Assembly: GCF_038050405.1 (NCBI RefSeq) | Contig: NZ_CP150900.1 | Span: 1,984,001-2,048,000 of the forward strand | Length of the DNA stretch: 64,000 bases | DNA from: Paraburkholderia sp. IMGN_8 | Lineage (GTDB): Bacteria > Pseudomonadota > Gammaproteobacteria > Burkholderiales > Burkholderiaceae | Direction of reading: 5' to 3' | Shown here: positions 35,500 to 44,597 of the stretch, piece after piece | Layout of the letters: every line of letters starts with the position of its first letter | How positions within the stretch are numbered: the first letter of the stretch is position 1 | Position numbers and translations under genes: made by a program | The notes under the pieces: generated by a model | Told to the model about the DNA's origin: nothing | What the model saw: the letters and a program-made list of their open reading frames with translations, nothing else | Database searches by the model: none

Positions 35500-37521
35500 A
35501 TGGGCACGTCGGATGCCACACAGATGTTCTCGAACCCCGGTGACGAAGCGGTCATCATGGCTGCATGGGAGCGATTCCTGAACGGCGGGGAAGTACCGCA
35601 CAGTGTCGTGCGGCACCTCGTCGACACATCGTGGCAACGTTGCGTCGAGCGACAGGTCGATCCCAGGTTGGGTCACGCGCCGCCGCCACTGGACGAGCAT
35701 CTGCTGTACACGTTACAACGCAATCACCGCGATCTGGTTGAGGCCAGCGCGCCGGTCATGGCGCACGCCCGCGATTTTCTGGCTCAAACCGAAACGGTCA
35801 TGGCCCTCGCCGAACCGGCCGGCACCATCCTTAACCTGGAAGGCGACCCGGCCGCCATCGCGTCGGCCCACGGGATCCAGCTCTTGCCTGGCGCGTCCTG
35901 GAACGAGATGATTTGTGGCACCAACGCGATCGGCACCGCGATCGAGGTGGGCCAACCCGTGCAGATCCATTCTGCCGAGCACTTCTGCGTCGGCATCAAG
36001 CGCTGGACCTGCTCGGCCAACGCGATCCGCGATCCGCGCGACGGCACGATCATTGGCGTCATCGATGTGTCCGGCTTATCTGAATCCTACAATCGTCATA
36101 GCCTGGCACTGGTCGTCACGGCCGCCAGCCGTATTGAAAGCCGTCTGGCTGCGCGGACCATTGAACTTCGCTATCGGCTACTCGATCACTGCGTGAGCCG
36201 AATGGCGAAGCTCGCGACCGATGGTGCGGTTGTGTTCGATCACGGCGGCTATCCGATCAAGGTCAACGAACACGCCGAGGCTGCGATCGCGGCCGCCGGC
36301 GGCGATCTTTCTCTCACCCGGCCGAGGCGCATCCTCGCACTCGCCACCGACTCCTCAGCTGCATACATTTCGCCCGCCGATCTGCCTCACTGGATCCAGC
36401 CCGACTGGATCGAGCCGGTGATCGACGACGGCAGGCGCATCGGCAGTTTGCTTGTCATTCCGTTCGTGCGTCGCACGGCCTCCGTGCGTAGAGCGGCCAG
36501 CACACTACGTGGCTGTGCCGACGACAAGGCGGCCGGTTTCGAGAGCATTCTTGGCGAAGCCCCGGCACTGCTCGATGCCGTCGACAGGGCACGCCAGATC
36601 GCCCGTTCACGCGCACCGGTCGTGCTGTTAGGCGAGACTGGAGTAGGCAAGGAACTGTTTGCGAGAGGAATTCACCAGGCAAGCGAGGCGAGCGATGGCC
36701 CCTTCGTCGCGCTCAACTGTGGCGGCCTGTCGCGCGAACTCCTGGCGAGCGAATTGTTCGGATATGGCGATGGCGCGTTCACGGGCGCGCGCCGAGGCGG
36801 CGCACTTGGCAAGATCGAAGCGGCCAATGGTGGGACCTTGTTTCTCGACGAAATCGGCGAAATGCCGGTGGATCTGCAACCGCATTTCCTGCGGGTACTC
36901 GAGCAGGGGGAAATCTATCGGCTCGGTGAAAACGTTCCGAGGAAAGTGACCTTTCGGCTCGTTGCGGCGACCAATCGCGACTTGAGAAAGGAGGTTGCAG
37001 AAGGGCGCTTCCGGATGGATTTCTTCTATCGCGTCGCCGTCACGAGTATCCGTATTCCGCCATTGCGTGACCGGCCGGGGGACATTTGCCGCCTGGCCGA
37101 ACATCTCGTCCGTCAGTTCGCGACCGGGCAAGGCAGGGCAAGCCCTGAGATTGACGCCGGCGTTATTGCGGCGCTCGACGCGTATTCATGGCCTGGCAAC
37201 GTCAGGGAGCTTCACAACGTGGTCGAGAGCATGCTTCTCACAGCAAGCGCGGAGAGGCTAACGCTCGCCGATCTGCCTCCGGAGCTGCGCTCGAGCAACG
37301 GGCAGGTGAGCACCAGAGGCGACGAGCCGGTTTCGCGCGACGGTCGCGTGACGTTGGAAACGACGGAGCATGGTGCGATTCGCAACGCGATCATCATCTC
37401 TCGTGGGAACCTGACATCCGCGGCCCGGCACCTGGGTATAGCGAAGAGCACGCTGTATCAGAAGCTCAGGAAATATGGTCTGGATCGCACGCTGATCGAT
37501 GCCCGGGGGGAGGGCGGTTAG
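35500..37521 (+). CDS. sigma-54-dependent transcriptional activator, AcxR/AcoR-like paralogue
   Basis: Encodes 673 residues with the same architecture as the product of 27649. The GAF region has 'CGTNAIGTAIEVGQPVQIHS' and 'EHFCVGIKRWTCSA', the AAA+ domain has Walker A GETGVGKE at 378-385, GAFTGA within 'YGDGAFTGARRGG' and 'LFLDEIGEMPVD', and the Fis-type HTH is 'AARHLGIAKSTLYQKLRKYG'. The two proteins align throughout, so they arose by duplication or parallel acquisition. ATG 35500 follows AAAAAAGGAGACGAGT. It may co-regulate acxABC or answer to a different ketone or alcohol. Confidence 0.92.
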   Translation: MGTSDATQMFSNPGDEAVIMAAWERFLNGGEVPHSVVRHLVDTSWQRCVERQVDPRLGHAPPPLDEHLLYTLQRNHRDLVEASAPVMAHARDFLAQTETVMALAEPAGTILNLEGDPAAIASAHGIQLLPGASWNEMICGTNAIGTAIEVGQPVQIHSAEHFCVGIKRWTCSANAIRDPRDGTIIGVIDVSGLSESYNRHSLALVVTAASRIESRLAARTIELRYRLLDHCVSRMAKLATDGAVVFDHGGYPIKVNEHAEAAIAAAGGDLSLTRPRRILALATDSSAAYISPADLPHWIQPDWIEPVIDDGRRIGSLLVIPFVRRTASVRRAASTLRGCADDKAAGFESILGEAPALLDAVDRARQIARSRAPVVLLGETGVGKELFARGIHQASEASDGPFVALNCGGLSRELLASELFGYGDGAFTGARRGGALGKIEAANGGTLFLDEIGEMPVDLQPHFLRVLEQGEIYRLGENVPRKVTFRLVAATNRDLRKEVAEGRFRMDFFYRVAVTSIRIPPLRDRPGDICRLAEHLVRQFATGQGRASPEIDAGVIAALDAYSWPGNVRELHNVVESMLLTASAERLTLADLPPELRSSNGQVSTRGDEPVSRDGRVTLETTEHGAIRNAIIISRGNLTSAARHLGIAKSTLYQKLRKYGLDRTLIDARGEGG

Positions 37522-37612
37522 GTGGGGCGCCGTACTCGTTCCCGGTTTGCATCGCCGCCGTTGTCCCGGCTACCTTGCGACTGATTCCGCGCGTCAAGGG
37601 ATTCGAAGCCGG

Positions 37613-38563
37613 TTAGCCGGCCTCCCGATTGAAATCGGTGTGCAGCAGTTCGAGAAAGCGCAGCGCGGCCGCACTGGGAGGACGGTCGCGACGCACGATG
37701 CTGCCGTAGGTCGCCAGCTTCTGCCGGATCGGATAGGCCACGATGCTGATCACGTTGTGCTGCGCATCCCGGCGCGCCACGGCTTCGGGGACCACGCCAA
37801 TCATCGCCGAACGGCAGATCAGGTTGATGGTGGTGAGGATCGAACCGGTCTCGATCAGCCCACGCGGCAGCGGCGTTTGGTGGTCGCGGAATTCGCGCTC
37901 GATTACTTCGCGCATCGGGCTGCCGAACGGCTGCAGTATCCACGGATACGGCTGCAGGTCCATGAAACTCACACGGCGCTTGCCGGCCAGCGGGTGGTGG
38001 TTGCCGACGACCACCGAGAGTTCCTCGTTGTCGAGCGCACGGAACAGGCAGTCCTTGCGCTCTTCGCCGACCCAGCGCCCGACCACCACTTCGAGTACGC
38101 CTTCGCGCAGTTGTGCGAGTAGGCGGTCGCTGGTGTCGACCGCAATGTCGACGGAAAGCAGCGGGAACTCTGTCTTGAGCCTCACCAGCGCCTCGGTTAG
38201 CCGTCCGGGCGATGCGGCCATGACGCTGCCGACAGAAAAACGTCCCGCGCTGCCGAGACGCAGTTCGCCAAGTTCCCAGTTGAGCGCTTCCATACTGCCG
38301 CGAATGCCGCGGAAGTACTCCATCACACGCAGCCCCGCCGCGTTGATCACGAGGCCGCGACCCACGCGCTCGAAGAGGCGCTGCCCCATCGCATCTTCGA
38401 GTTCGTGGAGCATCTTGGTTGCAGCCGGTTGCGTGAGTCCAAGTTCGGCGGCCGCCGCCCGGAGGGTCTTGCGCTCGTCGATGGCGAGCATCAACGCAAT
38501 CTGCCGCATGCGAAGACGATTCAGCAGTTGCGGGGTTGAATCCCGCTTGTCGATGGAGCCCAA
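37613..38563 (-). CDS. LysR family regulator, GbpR-like
   Basis: Encodes 316 residues. HTH: 'LLNRLRMRQIALMLAIDERK' then 'TLRAAAAELGLTQPAATKML' and 'HELEDAMGQRLFERVGRGLV'. This form, with an extended N-terminus, is typical of GbpR, a regulator of sugar-binding protein genes, and of related sugar-acid regulators. It begins at a TTG preceded by AGGAAATCAA; a shorter start at the internal Met in 'RMRQIA' would remove part of the HTH. It is divergent from the pdxA2-to-aldehyde dehydrogenase cluster and should control it. Confidence 0.88.
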   Translation of the reverse strand: MGSIDKRDSTPQLLNRLRMRQIALMLAIDERKTLRAAAAELGLTQPAATKMLHELEDAMGQRLFERVGRGLVINAAGLRVMEYFRGIRGSMEALNWELGELRLGSAGRFSVGSVMAASPGRLTEALVRLKTEFPLLSVDIAVDTSDRLLAQLREGVLEVVVGRWVGEERKDCLFRALDNEELSVVVGNHHPLAGKRRVSFMDLQPYPWILQPFGSPMREVIEREFRDHQTPLPRGLIETGSILTTINLICRSAMIGVVPEAVARRDAQHNVISIVAYPIRQKLATYGSIVRRDRPPSAAALRFLELLHTDFNREAG

Positions 38564-38584
38564 ATTGATTTCCTCAAGTTATCG

Positions 38585-38603
38585 GTGAATCAAATTATTT
38601 CAC
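38585..38603. promoter_or_regulatory. LysR-type site GTGAA-N9-TTCAC
   Basis: An inverted repeat lies 22 bases upstream of the LysR start and contains a T-N11-A core. A CGGTGAATCAA unit begins at 38583 and a near copy CGGTGATCAA follows at about 38608. The position fits an autoregulatory and activation site for the divergent gene cluster. Apart from this and the short ORF at 38684, the 339-bp gap holds nothing recognisable. Confidence 0.5.
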
Positions 38604-38683
38604 TATACGGTGATCAATGGTGTGCCTACCATACGCTCAATTGGAACAGCATCCAAACCAGAACAATGAACTGGAGACACCCT

Positions 38684-38824
38684 ATGGACACGCTAATCGG
38701 CACGATGGCTACCGTCGTGCTTCCTCCCGTATCGGCGATCGCCCCGACATTTGCCAGGCCGACACGCGGCGCCCCCATTTCCGCACGATCGGCGCCTGCC
38801 TATGCGACGGCCGACAGCCGCTAA
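38684..38824 (+). CDS. short 46-aa ORF upstream of pdxA2
   Basis: ATG with a well placed CTGGAGACACCCT site, the same GGAGAC signature that precedes many true genes here. Encodes 46 residues (MDTLIGTMATVVLPPVSAIA, then Arg/Pro/Ala-rich) with no recognised domain. It could be a leader peptide, a truncated remnant of the first gene of the cluster, or a chance frame. There are 78 bases between its stop and pdxA2. Confidence 0.25.
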   Translation: MDTLIGTMATVVLPPVSAIAPTFARPTRGAPISARSAPAYATADSR

Positions 38825-38902
38825 TGCCGTGCACACCGGCCGCTATCGCGACACCATCCGCAACACCGCACGCAACACTTAAATCACACTGAACCTGACG
38901 CC

Positions 38903-39949
38903 ATGACTTCCTCGACAAAACCCGTGGTCGCACTCACCCTGGGCGACCCTGCGGGGATCGGCCCCGAGTTGATCGCCAAGCTTCTGGCAAAGCCCGCTGC
39001 CACTGAGCATGCCAACATCGTCCTGGTCGGCGATCGTTGGCTGTGGGAAGACGGCCAACGCGTTGCCGGCACGACTGTCCACTCCGTCGACGTAGCTTCG
39101 TTCGACGAGGTTCGAGGCCGGACCGACACGTCGCGCCCCGCGTTTGTCGAGATCGACAGCGTGGCGTCGCGCGACGTCCATCGTGGCCGCGCAGAGGCGC
39201 CGGGCGGGCGCTCCGTCCTGCAGATCCTGGACCTGTGCATGGACGCCACACTCAACGGTGAAGTCGACGCCATTTGCTTTGGACCGCTCAACAAGCAGGC
39301 GATGAAGCTCGGCGGCCTGCGCCACGAGGACGAGTTGCATCATTTTGCCGAACACCTCGGCGTGACCGGTTACTTCTGCGAATTCAATACGCTCGGCACG
39401 TTGTGGACGTCGCGTATCTCGTCTCACGTACCACTCAAGGACGCGGCCGGCTACCTGAGCGTGGCGCGTATCGAGCAGGCCGCGGAGTTGATCTATCGTT
39501 CGCTGCTGGCCAATGGTGTGACGGCACCCAGGATCGCAGTGGCGGCCTTCAATCCGCACGGCGGCGACGGTGGAACGTGCGGCCGCGAGGAGATCGAAAT
39601 CATCGGGCCGGCGGTGCGCGCGCTGCAGGCCCGCGAGTGGCCGACCGACCAGCCGTTTCACGGCCCGTTCCCTGCCGACACCATTTTCCTGAAGGCGCAG
39701 GCTGGTGAGTATCAGGCCGTCGTCACCATGTACCACGATCAGGGGCAGATTGCGATCAAGCTGATGGGATTTTCTCGCGGCGTCACGGTGCAGGGCGGTT
39801 TGCCGATACCGATCACCACGCCGGCCCACGGCACGGCCTACGACATTGCCGGCCTCGGAACGGCCAGTGAGGAAGCCACCTGGCAGGCCTTCCAGATCGC
39901 GCGCCGCATGGGGGCTTCCTATCGCGCTTCCACTGGCGTACGCGTCTGA
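38903..39949 (+). CDS. pdxA2: PdxA-family 4-phosphate dehydrogenase (PdxA2-like)
   Basis: Encodes 348 residues. PdxA fold signatures are 'ALTLGDPAGIGPELIAKLL', 'GPLNKQAMKLGG', 'EDELHHFAEHLGV', 'SHVPLKDA' and 'YHDQGQIAIKLMGFSRGVTV' then 'GGLPIPITTPAHGTAYDIAG', with three metal-binding His/Asp positions. PdxA makes pyridoxal phosphate precursor, but catabolic paralogues (PdxA2) oxidise and decarboxylate C4 acid-sugar 4-phosphates, normally together with a DUF1537 kinase. No such kinase is seen here. The genomic setting among sugar-acid enzymes makes a catabolic role more likely than vitamin B6 synthesis. Confidence 0.88.
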   Translation: MTSSTKPVVALTLGDPAGIGPELIAKLLAKPAATEHANIVLVGDRWLWEDGQRVAGTTVHSVDVASFDEVRGRTDTSRPAFVEIDSVASRDVHRGRAEAPGGRSVLQILDLCMDATLNGEVDAICFGPLNKQAMKLGGLRHEDELHHFAEHLGVTGYFCEFNTLGTLWTSRISSHVPLKDAAGYLSVARIEQAAELIYRSLLANGVTAPRIAVAAFNPHGGDGGTCGREEIEIIGPAVRALQAREWPTDQPFHGPFPADTIFLKAQAGEYQAVVTMYHDQGQIAIKLMGFSRGVTVQGGLPIPITTPAHGTAYDIAGLGTASEEATWQAFQIARRMGASYRASTGVRV

Positions 39950-39961
39950 CCGGAGAAGTGT

Positions 39962-40894
39962 ATGGCATCCCGTCTTAAAGCAGTCCTCGTCGAGAAATTC
40001 GGTAACAGCTTCAGCGGCTACCATCTCGACACCGGCACACTGGCGTTCCGCGCCCAGTTGCCGGCTTATCCCCACGAATTCGTCGTCGATTCGCACGGCA
40101 CCTTCGCCTATGTCGGACACTACGGCGTGCAAACCTTCGCTCATGAAGGCGTGGGCGGGCACGAGGTCTTCGTGGTCGACATCGCTCGTGGCGAACATGT
40201 CGCATCGCTGGACTGCGCATCTCACGGGCGTATCCACGGCATTCAGATCGATTGTCACGATCGCGTCTACGCGCTCAGCGAACACGACAACATGCTGCTC
40301 GTGTTCGACAAGCCGGCGGAACGCCGGACGCCCATTCGCGCCGTCCCGTCGGGTGGGACCAAGAGTCATCTGTTTGTGGTGAGCCGCGACGGTGAGAAAG
40401 CGTACGTCACGCATCTGCAATCGCACACTGTCACGCTCGTGCACCCGCACGAAACCGGGCGGCCCCCGTTGGCGGCTCGGGTCGGCGGACGCCCGGAGGG
40501 CTGCTGCCTGAACCGCGACGAATCGATCCTGTACGTGGCGAGCCGCGACGATGCGACGCTCTCCATGCTGAACGCCGCGACGATGGAAGTCCTCAAGACC
40601 GTGCCGACCGGCGAGGACCCGACGCGCATCTACCTGTCCCGCGACAACCGCCTGTTCGTGACGAACTACGGAGAGCGCAGCATCGGCATCTACGACGCGC
40701 AGACCCTGGCGGAACTGAATCGTGTGCCGACCGTGCACAAGCCGATCGCGCTCGCTTTTCATCCCGCGGCGCCGTTCGCCTACATCCCGCTCAACGATAA
40801 CAGCGTGGCCAAACTCGATCTGGAGACGCTGGCGTTGTCGCACGCCTTTGCGACCGGAAAGGAGCCCGACGGGCTGGTGGTGCTGAGCGACTAG
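39962..40894 (+). CDS. cytosolic seven-bladed beta-propeller (YncE/lactonase-like)
   Basis: Encodes 310 residues with repeated YVTN-type blades: 'EFVVDSHGTFAYVGHYGVQT', 'FVVSRDGEKAYVTHLQSHTV', 'CLNRDESILYVASRDDATLS' and 'IYLSRDNRLFVTNYGERSIG'. There is no signal peptide, unlike the two exported propellers later in the window. The fold is shared by 6-phosphogluconolactonases and other sugar lactonases. It begins 12 bases after pdxA2. In this operon a lactonase role on a sugar-acid lactone is plausible but not proven. Confidence 0.75.
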   Translation: MASRLKAVLVEKFGNSFSGYHLDTGTLAFRAQLPAYPHEFVVDSHGTFAYVGHYGVQTFAHEGVGGHEVFVVDIARGEHVASLDCASHGRIHGIQIDCHDRVYALSEHDNMLLVFDKPAERRTPIRAVPSGGTKSHLFVVSRDGEKAYVTHLQSHTVTLVHPHETGRPPLAARVGGRPEGCCLNRDESILYVASRDDATLSMLNAATMEVLKTVPTGEDPTRIYLSRDNRLFVTNYGERSIGIYDAQTLAELNRVPTVHKPIALAFHPAAPFAYIPLNDNSVAKLDLETLALSHAFATGKEPDGLVVLSD

Positions 40895-40911
40895 CGTGCC
40901 GTCGCGGCACG
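40895..40911 (+). terminator. short hairpin CGTGCCG-TCG-CGGCACG
   Basis: A 7-bp stem with a 3-base loop begins 1 base after the propeller stop codon, followed by an A-rich stretch rather than U residues. It may attenuate or process the transcript between the propeller and the transporter gene. Confidence 0.35.
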
Positions 40912-40975
40912 GCAAAACAAATCACATAACAACGCACCGCGCGGGATTCGCGTGCGTGCGATATCAGGAGACGTC

Positions 40976-42268
40976 ATGACCGCCATTGAAACAGTTGGTG
41001 CGGCAAGTGCCGCCAGCAGCATCGCCGTTCCTCGCAAGCGCTGGCTGCGCGTCATTCCGCCGATCCTCCTTGCTTGCATCGTTTCCTACATGGACCGGGT
41101 GAGCATCGCGTTTGCGATGCCGGGCGGCATGAGTGCCGATCTCGGTCTCGCGGCTAGCACGGTCGGCCTCGCCGGCGGCATTTTCTTCATCGGCTATCTG
41201 TTCTTGCAGATCCCCGGCGGACGGCTGGCGGCGCTCGGCAGCGGCAAGCGCTTCATCGCCTGGTCGCTGGTCGCCTGGGCCGTGATTTCCGTCTTGACCG
41301 GCCTCGTGACCGAGGCCTGGCAACTGCTGACGTTGCGCTTTCTGCTCGGTGTCGCGGAAGGGGGGATGCTACCTGTCGTGCTGACGATGGTCAGCAACTG
41401 GTTTCCCGACAGAGAGCGTGGACGAGCCAATGCCACGGTCATCATGTTTGTACCGCTCGCCGGCATGATCACAGCGCCCTTGTCCGGCGCGGTGCTCGCG
41501 GCGTTCAACTGGCACTACCTCTTTTTCACGACGGGGGTGGTGTCGGCACTGTCCCTGTTGATGTGGATTGCGTTCGCCAGCGACAGCCCGGAAACCGCCA
41601 GATGGCTGTCGGCGGCCGAGAAGGACTACATCCTGACGTCCCTGCGTGCCGAGCGCGAAGCGACGCGCGGCACGAAAGCCGTTTCCGCCTCGTTTGCTGC
41701 GGTGCTGCGCGACCCGGTCATCTGGCGCCTGATCGCGCTCAATTTCTTCTATCAGGTCGGTATCTATGGCTACACGCTCTGGTTGCCCACCATCCTGAAG
41801 AACCTGACGCACGGCGGCATGGGACAGGTCGGCGTGCTCGCCATCCTTCCGTATATCGGCACGATGGCCGGCATGTGGACAACGTCGTACCTGTCGGATC
41901 AAACGGGCCAGCGCCGGGCTTTCGTCATCGCGCCGCTGCTTGGATTTGCGTTGTGCCTGTTCCTTTCGGTCCGTTTTCAGGCCAGTATCGGTTTGTCCTA
42001 TGCTTTCCTGATCGGCAGCGGCTTCTTCCTGCAGGCTGCCGCCGGCGTGTTCTGGACCATCCCGCCCAAGCTCTGCAACCCCGAGCAGGCCGGTGGCGCC
42101 CGCGGCCTGATCAACGCGCTCGGCAATCTGGGCGGCTTCTGCGGCCCCTATGCCGTGGGCGTGCTGATCCAGCACTACAGCGCCAATGTGGGAGTCTACT
42201 GCCTCGCGATTGCGCTGGTGGTGGCGGCCGTGATCGCCGTCACGCTGCCTGCCCGTTGTGAGCGTTAA
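40976..42268 (+). CDS. MFS transporter, anion:cation symporter type
   Basis: Encodes 430 residues with 12 membrane segments. The N-terminal signature 'LLACIVSYMDRVSIAFAMPG' is that of the ACS family (glucarate, galactonate, phthalate permeases), and 'FLLGVAEGGMLPVVLTMVSN' then 'WFPDRERGRANA' is the usual loop after TM4. ATG 40976 follows AGGAGACGTC. Probable role: import of the sugar acid degraded by the surrounding enzymes. The amidohydrolase gene follows immediately. Confidence 0.92.
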   Translation: MTAIETVGAASAASSIAVPRKRWLRVIPPILLACIVSYMDRVSIAFAMPGGMSADLGLAASTVGLAGGIFFIGYLFLQIPGGRLAALGSGKRFIAWSLVAWAVISVLTGLVTEAWQLLTLRFLLGVAEGGMLPVVLTMVSNWFPDRERGRANATVIMFVPLAGMITAPLSGAVLAAFNWHYLFFTTGVVSALSLLMWIAFASDSPETARWLSAAEKDYILTSLRAEREATRGTKAVSASFAAVLRDPVIWRLIALNFFYQVGIYGYTLWLPTILKNLTHGGMGQVGVLAILPYIGTMAGMWTTSYLSDQTGQRRAFVIAPLLGFALCLFLSVRFQASIGLSYAFLIGSGFFLQAAAGVFWTIPPKLCNPEQAGGARGLINALGNLGGFCGPYAVGVLIQHYSANVGVYCLAIALVVAAVIAVTLPARCER

Positions 42269-42290
42269 ACCTTTTGCCGTGAAAGTACGC

Positions 42291-43253
42291 ATGTCGAATC
42301 AGGAAGAGGAGCGCATCGACATCGTCGATGCGCACCACCATCTCTGGGATCTGTCACAAGGCCGATACCCCTGGCTGCAGGAAGACTATGATCCAGAAGC
42401 GTTTTTCCTCGGCGAGTATGGGTCGATCTGCCGTGATTTTCTGCCCGAGGATTATCGGGCCGCCGCACAAGGGTGTCGGGTGGTGGCGACGGTCCACGTG
42501 GAGGCCGAGCGCGCCCGCGACGAACAGGTTGCCGAGACCGCCTGGCTGCAGGCGATGCACACGAGACACGGTTTTCCCAATGCCGTCGTGGCGCACGTCT
42601 GGTTCGACCGGCCAGATACCGGGGAGCGTTTGCTGCAGCACCTCGAATGTCCGCTTGTGCGGGGCATACGCAGCAAGCCGGTGACAGCAGCGTCGCCCGC
42701 GCACAGCGTACGCGGGCAACCGGGGTCGATGCAGGACGAGGCGTGGTTGCGCGGCTTTTCGCTGCTTGGCCGTCACGGCCTGAGCTGGGACCTCCGGGTT
42801 CCCGCCTGGCATTTGCCCGAAGCTGCGGAAGTGGCACGCATGTTCCCCGAGGTGCCGATCGTCCTCAATCACCACGGCTTCGCGTGGGATCGCAGCGATG
42901 AAGGGCTCAAGCGCTGGCGCGGCTGGATGGAAACGCTGGCGCGCGAGCCCAACGTACACGTGAAGCTCTCGGAGTTCGGGCTGCGCGGGCAAGCCTGGGA
43001 CTGGCATGCCAACGCGCGAATCGTACGCGATACGCTGTCGATCTTCGGCTGGGCGCGCTGCATGTTCGCCAGCAATTTCCCGGTAGCGGGCTTGCGTATC
43101 GGCTACCGGGAACTGGTCGACGGCGTGCAGCGCATGCTTGCCGATCTCTCGCCGCCACAGCGCAGTGCCGTGATGTGCGGCAATGCACTGCGTTTCTACC
43201 GCATCGATCTCCCGCCGGGTGCCGCGCCCGTTGCCGGCGGAAACGGGCACTGA
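42291..43253 (+). CDS. amidohydrolase family 2 protein (sugar lactonase-like)
   Basis: Encodes about 320 residues of the amidohydrolase_2 TIM barrel. The first-strand motif is 'IDIVDAHHHLWDLSQGRYPW', followed by 'VVATVHVEAERARDE', 'VLNHHGFAWDRSDEGLKRWR', 'VHVKLSEFGLRG' and 'MFASNFPVAGLRIGY' with a Phe-Pro motif that often follows the catalytic Asp region. The group includes L-fuconolactonase and 2-pyrone-4,6-dicarboxylate lactonase. An in-frame GTG at 42258 overlapping the transporter stop is an alternative start. Lactone hydrolysis is the best guess in this operon. Confidence 0.85.
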   Translation: MSNQEEERIDIVDAHHHLWDLSQGRYPWLQEDYDPEAFFLGEYGSICRDFLPEDYRAAAQGCRVVATVHVEAERARDEQVAETAWLQAMHTRHGFPNAVVAHVWFDRPDTGERLLQHLECPLVRGIRSKPVTAASPAHSVRGQPGSMQDEAWLRGFSLLGRHGLSWDLRVPAWHLPEAAEVARMFPEVPIVLNHHGFAWDRSDEGLKRWRGWMETLAREPNVHVKLSEFGLRGQAWDWHANARIVRDTLSIFGWARCMFASNFPVAGLRIGYRELVDGVQRMLADLSPPQRSAVMCGNALRFYRIDLPPGAAPVAGGNGH

Positions 43254-43419
43254 TGCGTTGCGCGCCACGATGGCGCGACGCCCCGTACTTTACGCGAGCC
43301 CTTCGGCCGCCGCGTCGGCACTCCAGTCCTGAGCGCATGACGTTTCACCCTGGATAGGGTTGCCCGGTGTGCGGCGCCCCGTCCGGACACTCTCACGATT
43401 CTCAAGAGGAAATCACGCT

Positions 43420-44592
43420 ATGAAGATCACCAACGTTCGCGCCCGCGTCTTCGAATGGAAGGGCAAGACTGTGCCGCCGCAGGCGCACTTTTGTTCCAAC
43501 GCGATGGATCAGTTGTACGACCGCGGCGACTCGATGGGCATGTTCCGCTTCCACGGCTGGACAGTGGTGGAAATCGAGACCGACACCGGGCTGGTCGGCT
43601 TCGGTAACGTAGCGCTCGCACCACGCATCGCGAAAGCGATCATCGACCAATACCTCGCACCGTTGGTGATCGGTCAAGACCCGTTCGACAACGAATACCT
43701 GTGGCAGCGCATGTATCGCTCGACCCTGGCGTGGGGCCGCAAGGGTATCGGTATGGCCGCCATCTCGGGCGTCGACATCGCCTTGTGGGACCTGATGGGC
43801 AAGGCCACCGGCAAACCGGTGTTCAAGCTGCTGGGCGGACGGACCAAGGAAAAAATCCCGTGCTACGCCTCGAAGCTTTACCGCACCGACCTCGGCGAGA
43901 TGCAGAAGGAGGCCGCGCGTTATCTCGAGCAGGGTTTCACGGCCTTCAAGATGCGCTTCGGCTACGGTCCGCGCGACGGCGTGGCCGGCGTGCGCGAGAA
44001 TCTTAAATCGGTCGAGGCGATCCGCGAAGTGGTCGGCTATGAGAACGACCTGATGCTCGAGTGCTACATGGGCTGGAATCTGGAGTACGCGAAGCGCATC
44101 CTGCCCAAGCTCGAGAAATTCGAGCCGCGCTGGCTCGAAGAGCCGGTGATCGCCGACGACATCGACGGTTACGCCGAACTGAACCAGCTGACTTCGATCC
44201 CGATTTCCGGCGGCGAGCACGAATTCACGCTGCACGGCTTCAAGCAGTTGCTCGACAAGAAGGCCGTGAGCGTCGTGCAATACGACACCAACCGGGTCGG
44301 CGGCATCACGGCGGCTCACAAGATCAACGCGTTGTGCGAAGCGTACAGCGTGCCGGTCATTCCGCATGCCGGTCAGATGCACAACTATCACCTGACCATG
44401 TCGACGCTCGCCTCGCCGATGTCGGAATACTTCCCGGTGCACGACGTCGAAGTCGGCAACGAGCTGTTCTACTACATCTTCAAGGGCGATCCGCAGCCGG
44501 AAAACGGCTTTCTCGATCTTGACGACAACATACCGGGATTGGGTCTCACCATCGACGACCGCTATCTCGACCAGTTCCAGATCATCGAGTAA
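43420..44592 (+). CDS. enolase-superfamily sugar-acid dehydratase (RhmD-like)
   Basis: Encodes 390 residues. Mandelate racemase/muconate-lactonising barrel features are '[20 protein letters not shown]', the metal ligand segments 'LMLECYMGW', '[11 protein letters not shown]' and 'SGGEHEFT', and '[13 protein letters not shown]' with the catalytic His. The overall pattern is closest to L-rhamnonate dehydratases, which convert an aldonic acid to its 2-keto-3-deoxy product. ATG 43420 follows AAGAGGAAATCACGCT. Aldehyde dehydrogenase follows 5 bases downstream. The exact sugar acid cannot be read from sequence. Confidence 0.87.
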   Translation: MKITNVRARVFEWKGKTVPPQAHFCSNAMDQLYDRGDSMGMFRFHGWTVVEIETDTGLVGFGNVALAPRIAKAIIDQYLAPLVIGQDPFDNEYLWQRMYRSTLAWGRKGIGMAAISGVDIALWDLMGKATGKPVFKLLGGRTKEKIPCYASKLYRTDLGEMQKEAARYLEQGFTAFKMRFGYGPRDGVAGVRENLKSVEAIREVVGYENDLMLECYMGWNLEYAKRILPKLEKFEPRWLEEPVIADDIDGYAELNQLTSIPISGGEHEFTLHGFKQLLDKKAVSVVQYDTNRVGGITAAHKINALCEAYSVPVIPHAGQMHNYHLTMSTLASPMSEYFPVHDVEVGNELFYYIFKGDPQPENGFLDLDDNIPGLGLTIDDRYLDQFQIIE

Positions 44593-44597
44593 GCACC

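Noticed and set aside
38879..40915. Long minus-strand open frame of about 678 codons
   Set aside because: It lies opposite pdxA2 and the propeller gene. Its translation is low-complexity Arg/Ala/His-rich with no domain, as expected from codon bias in GC-rich DNA.
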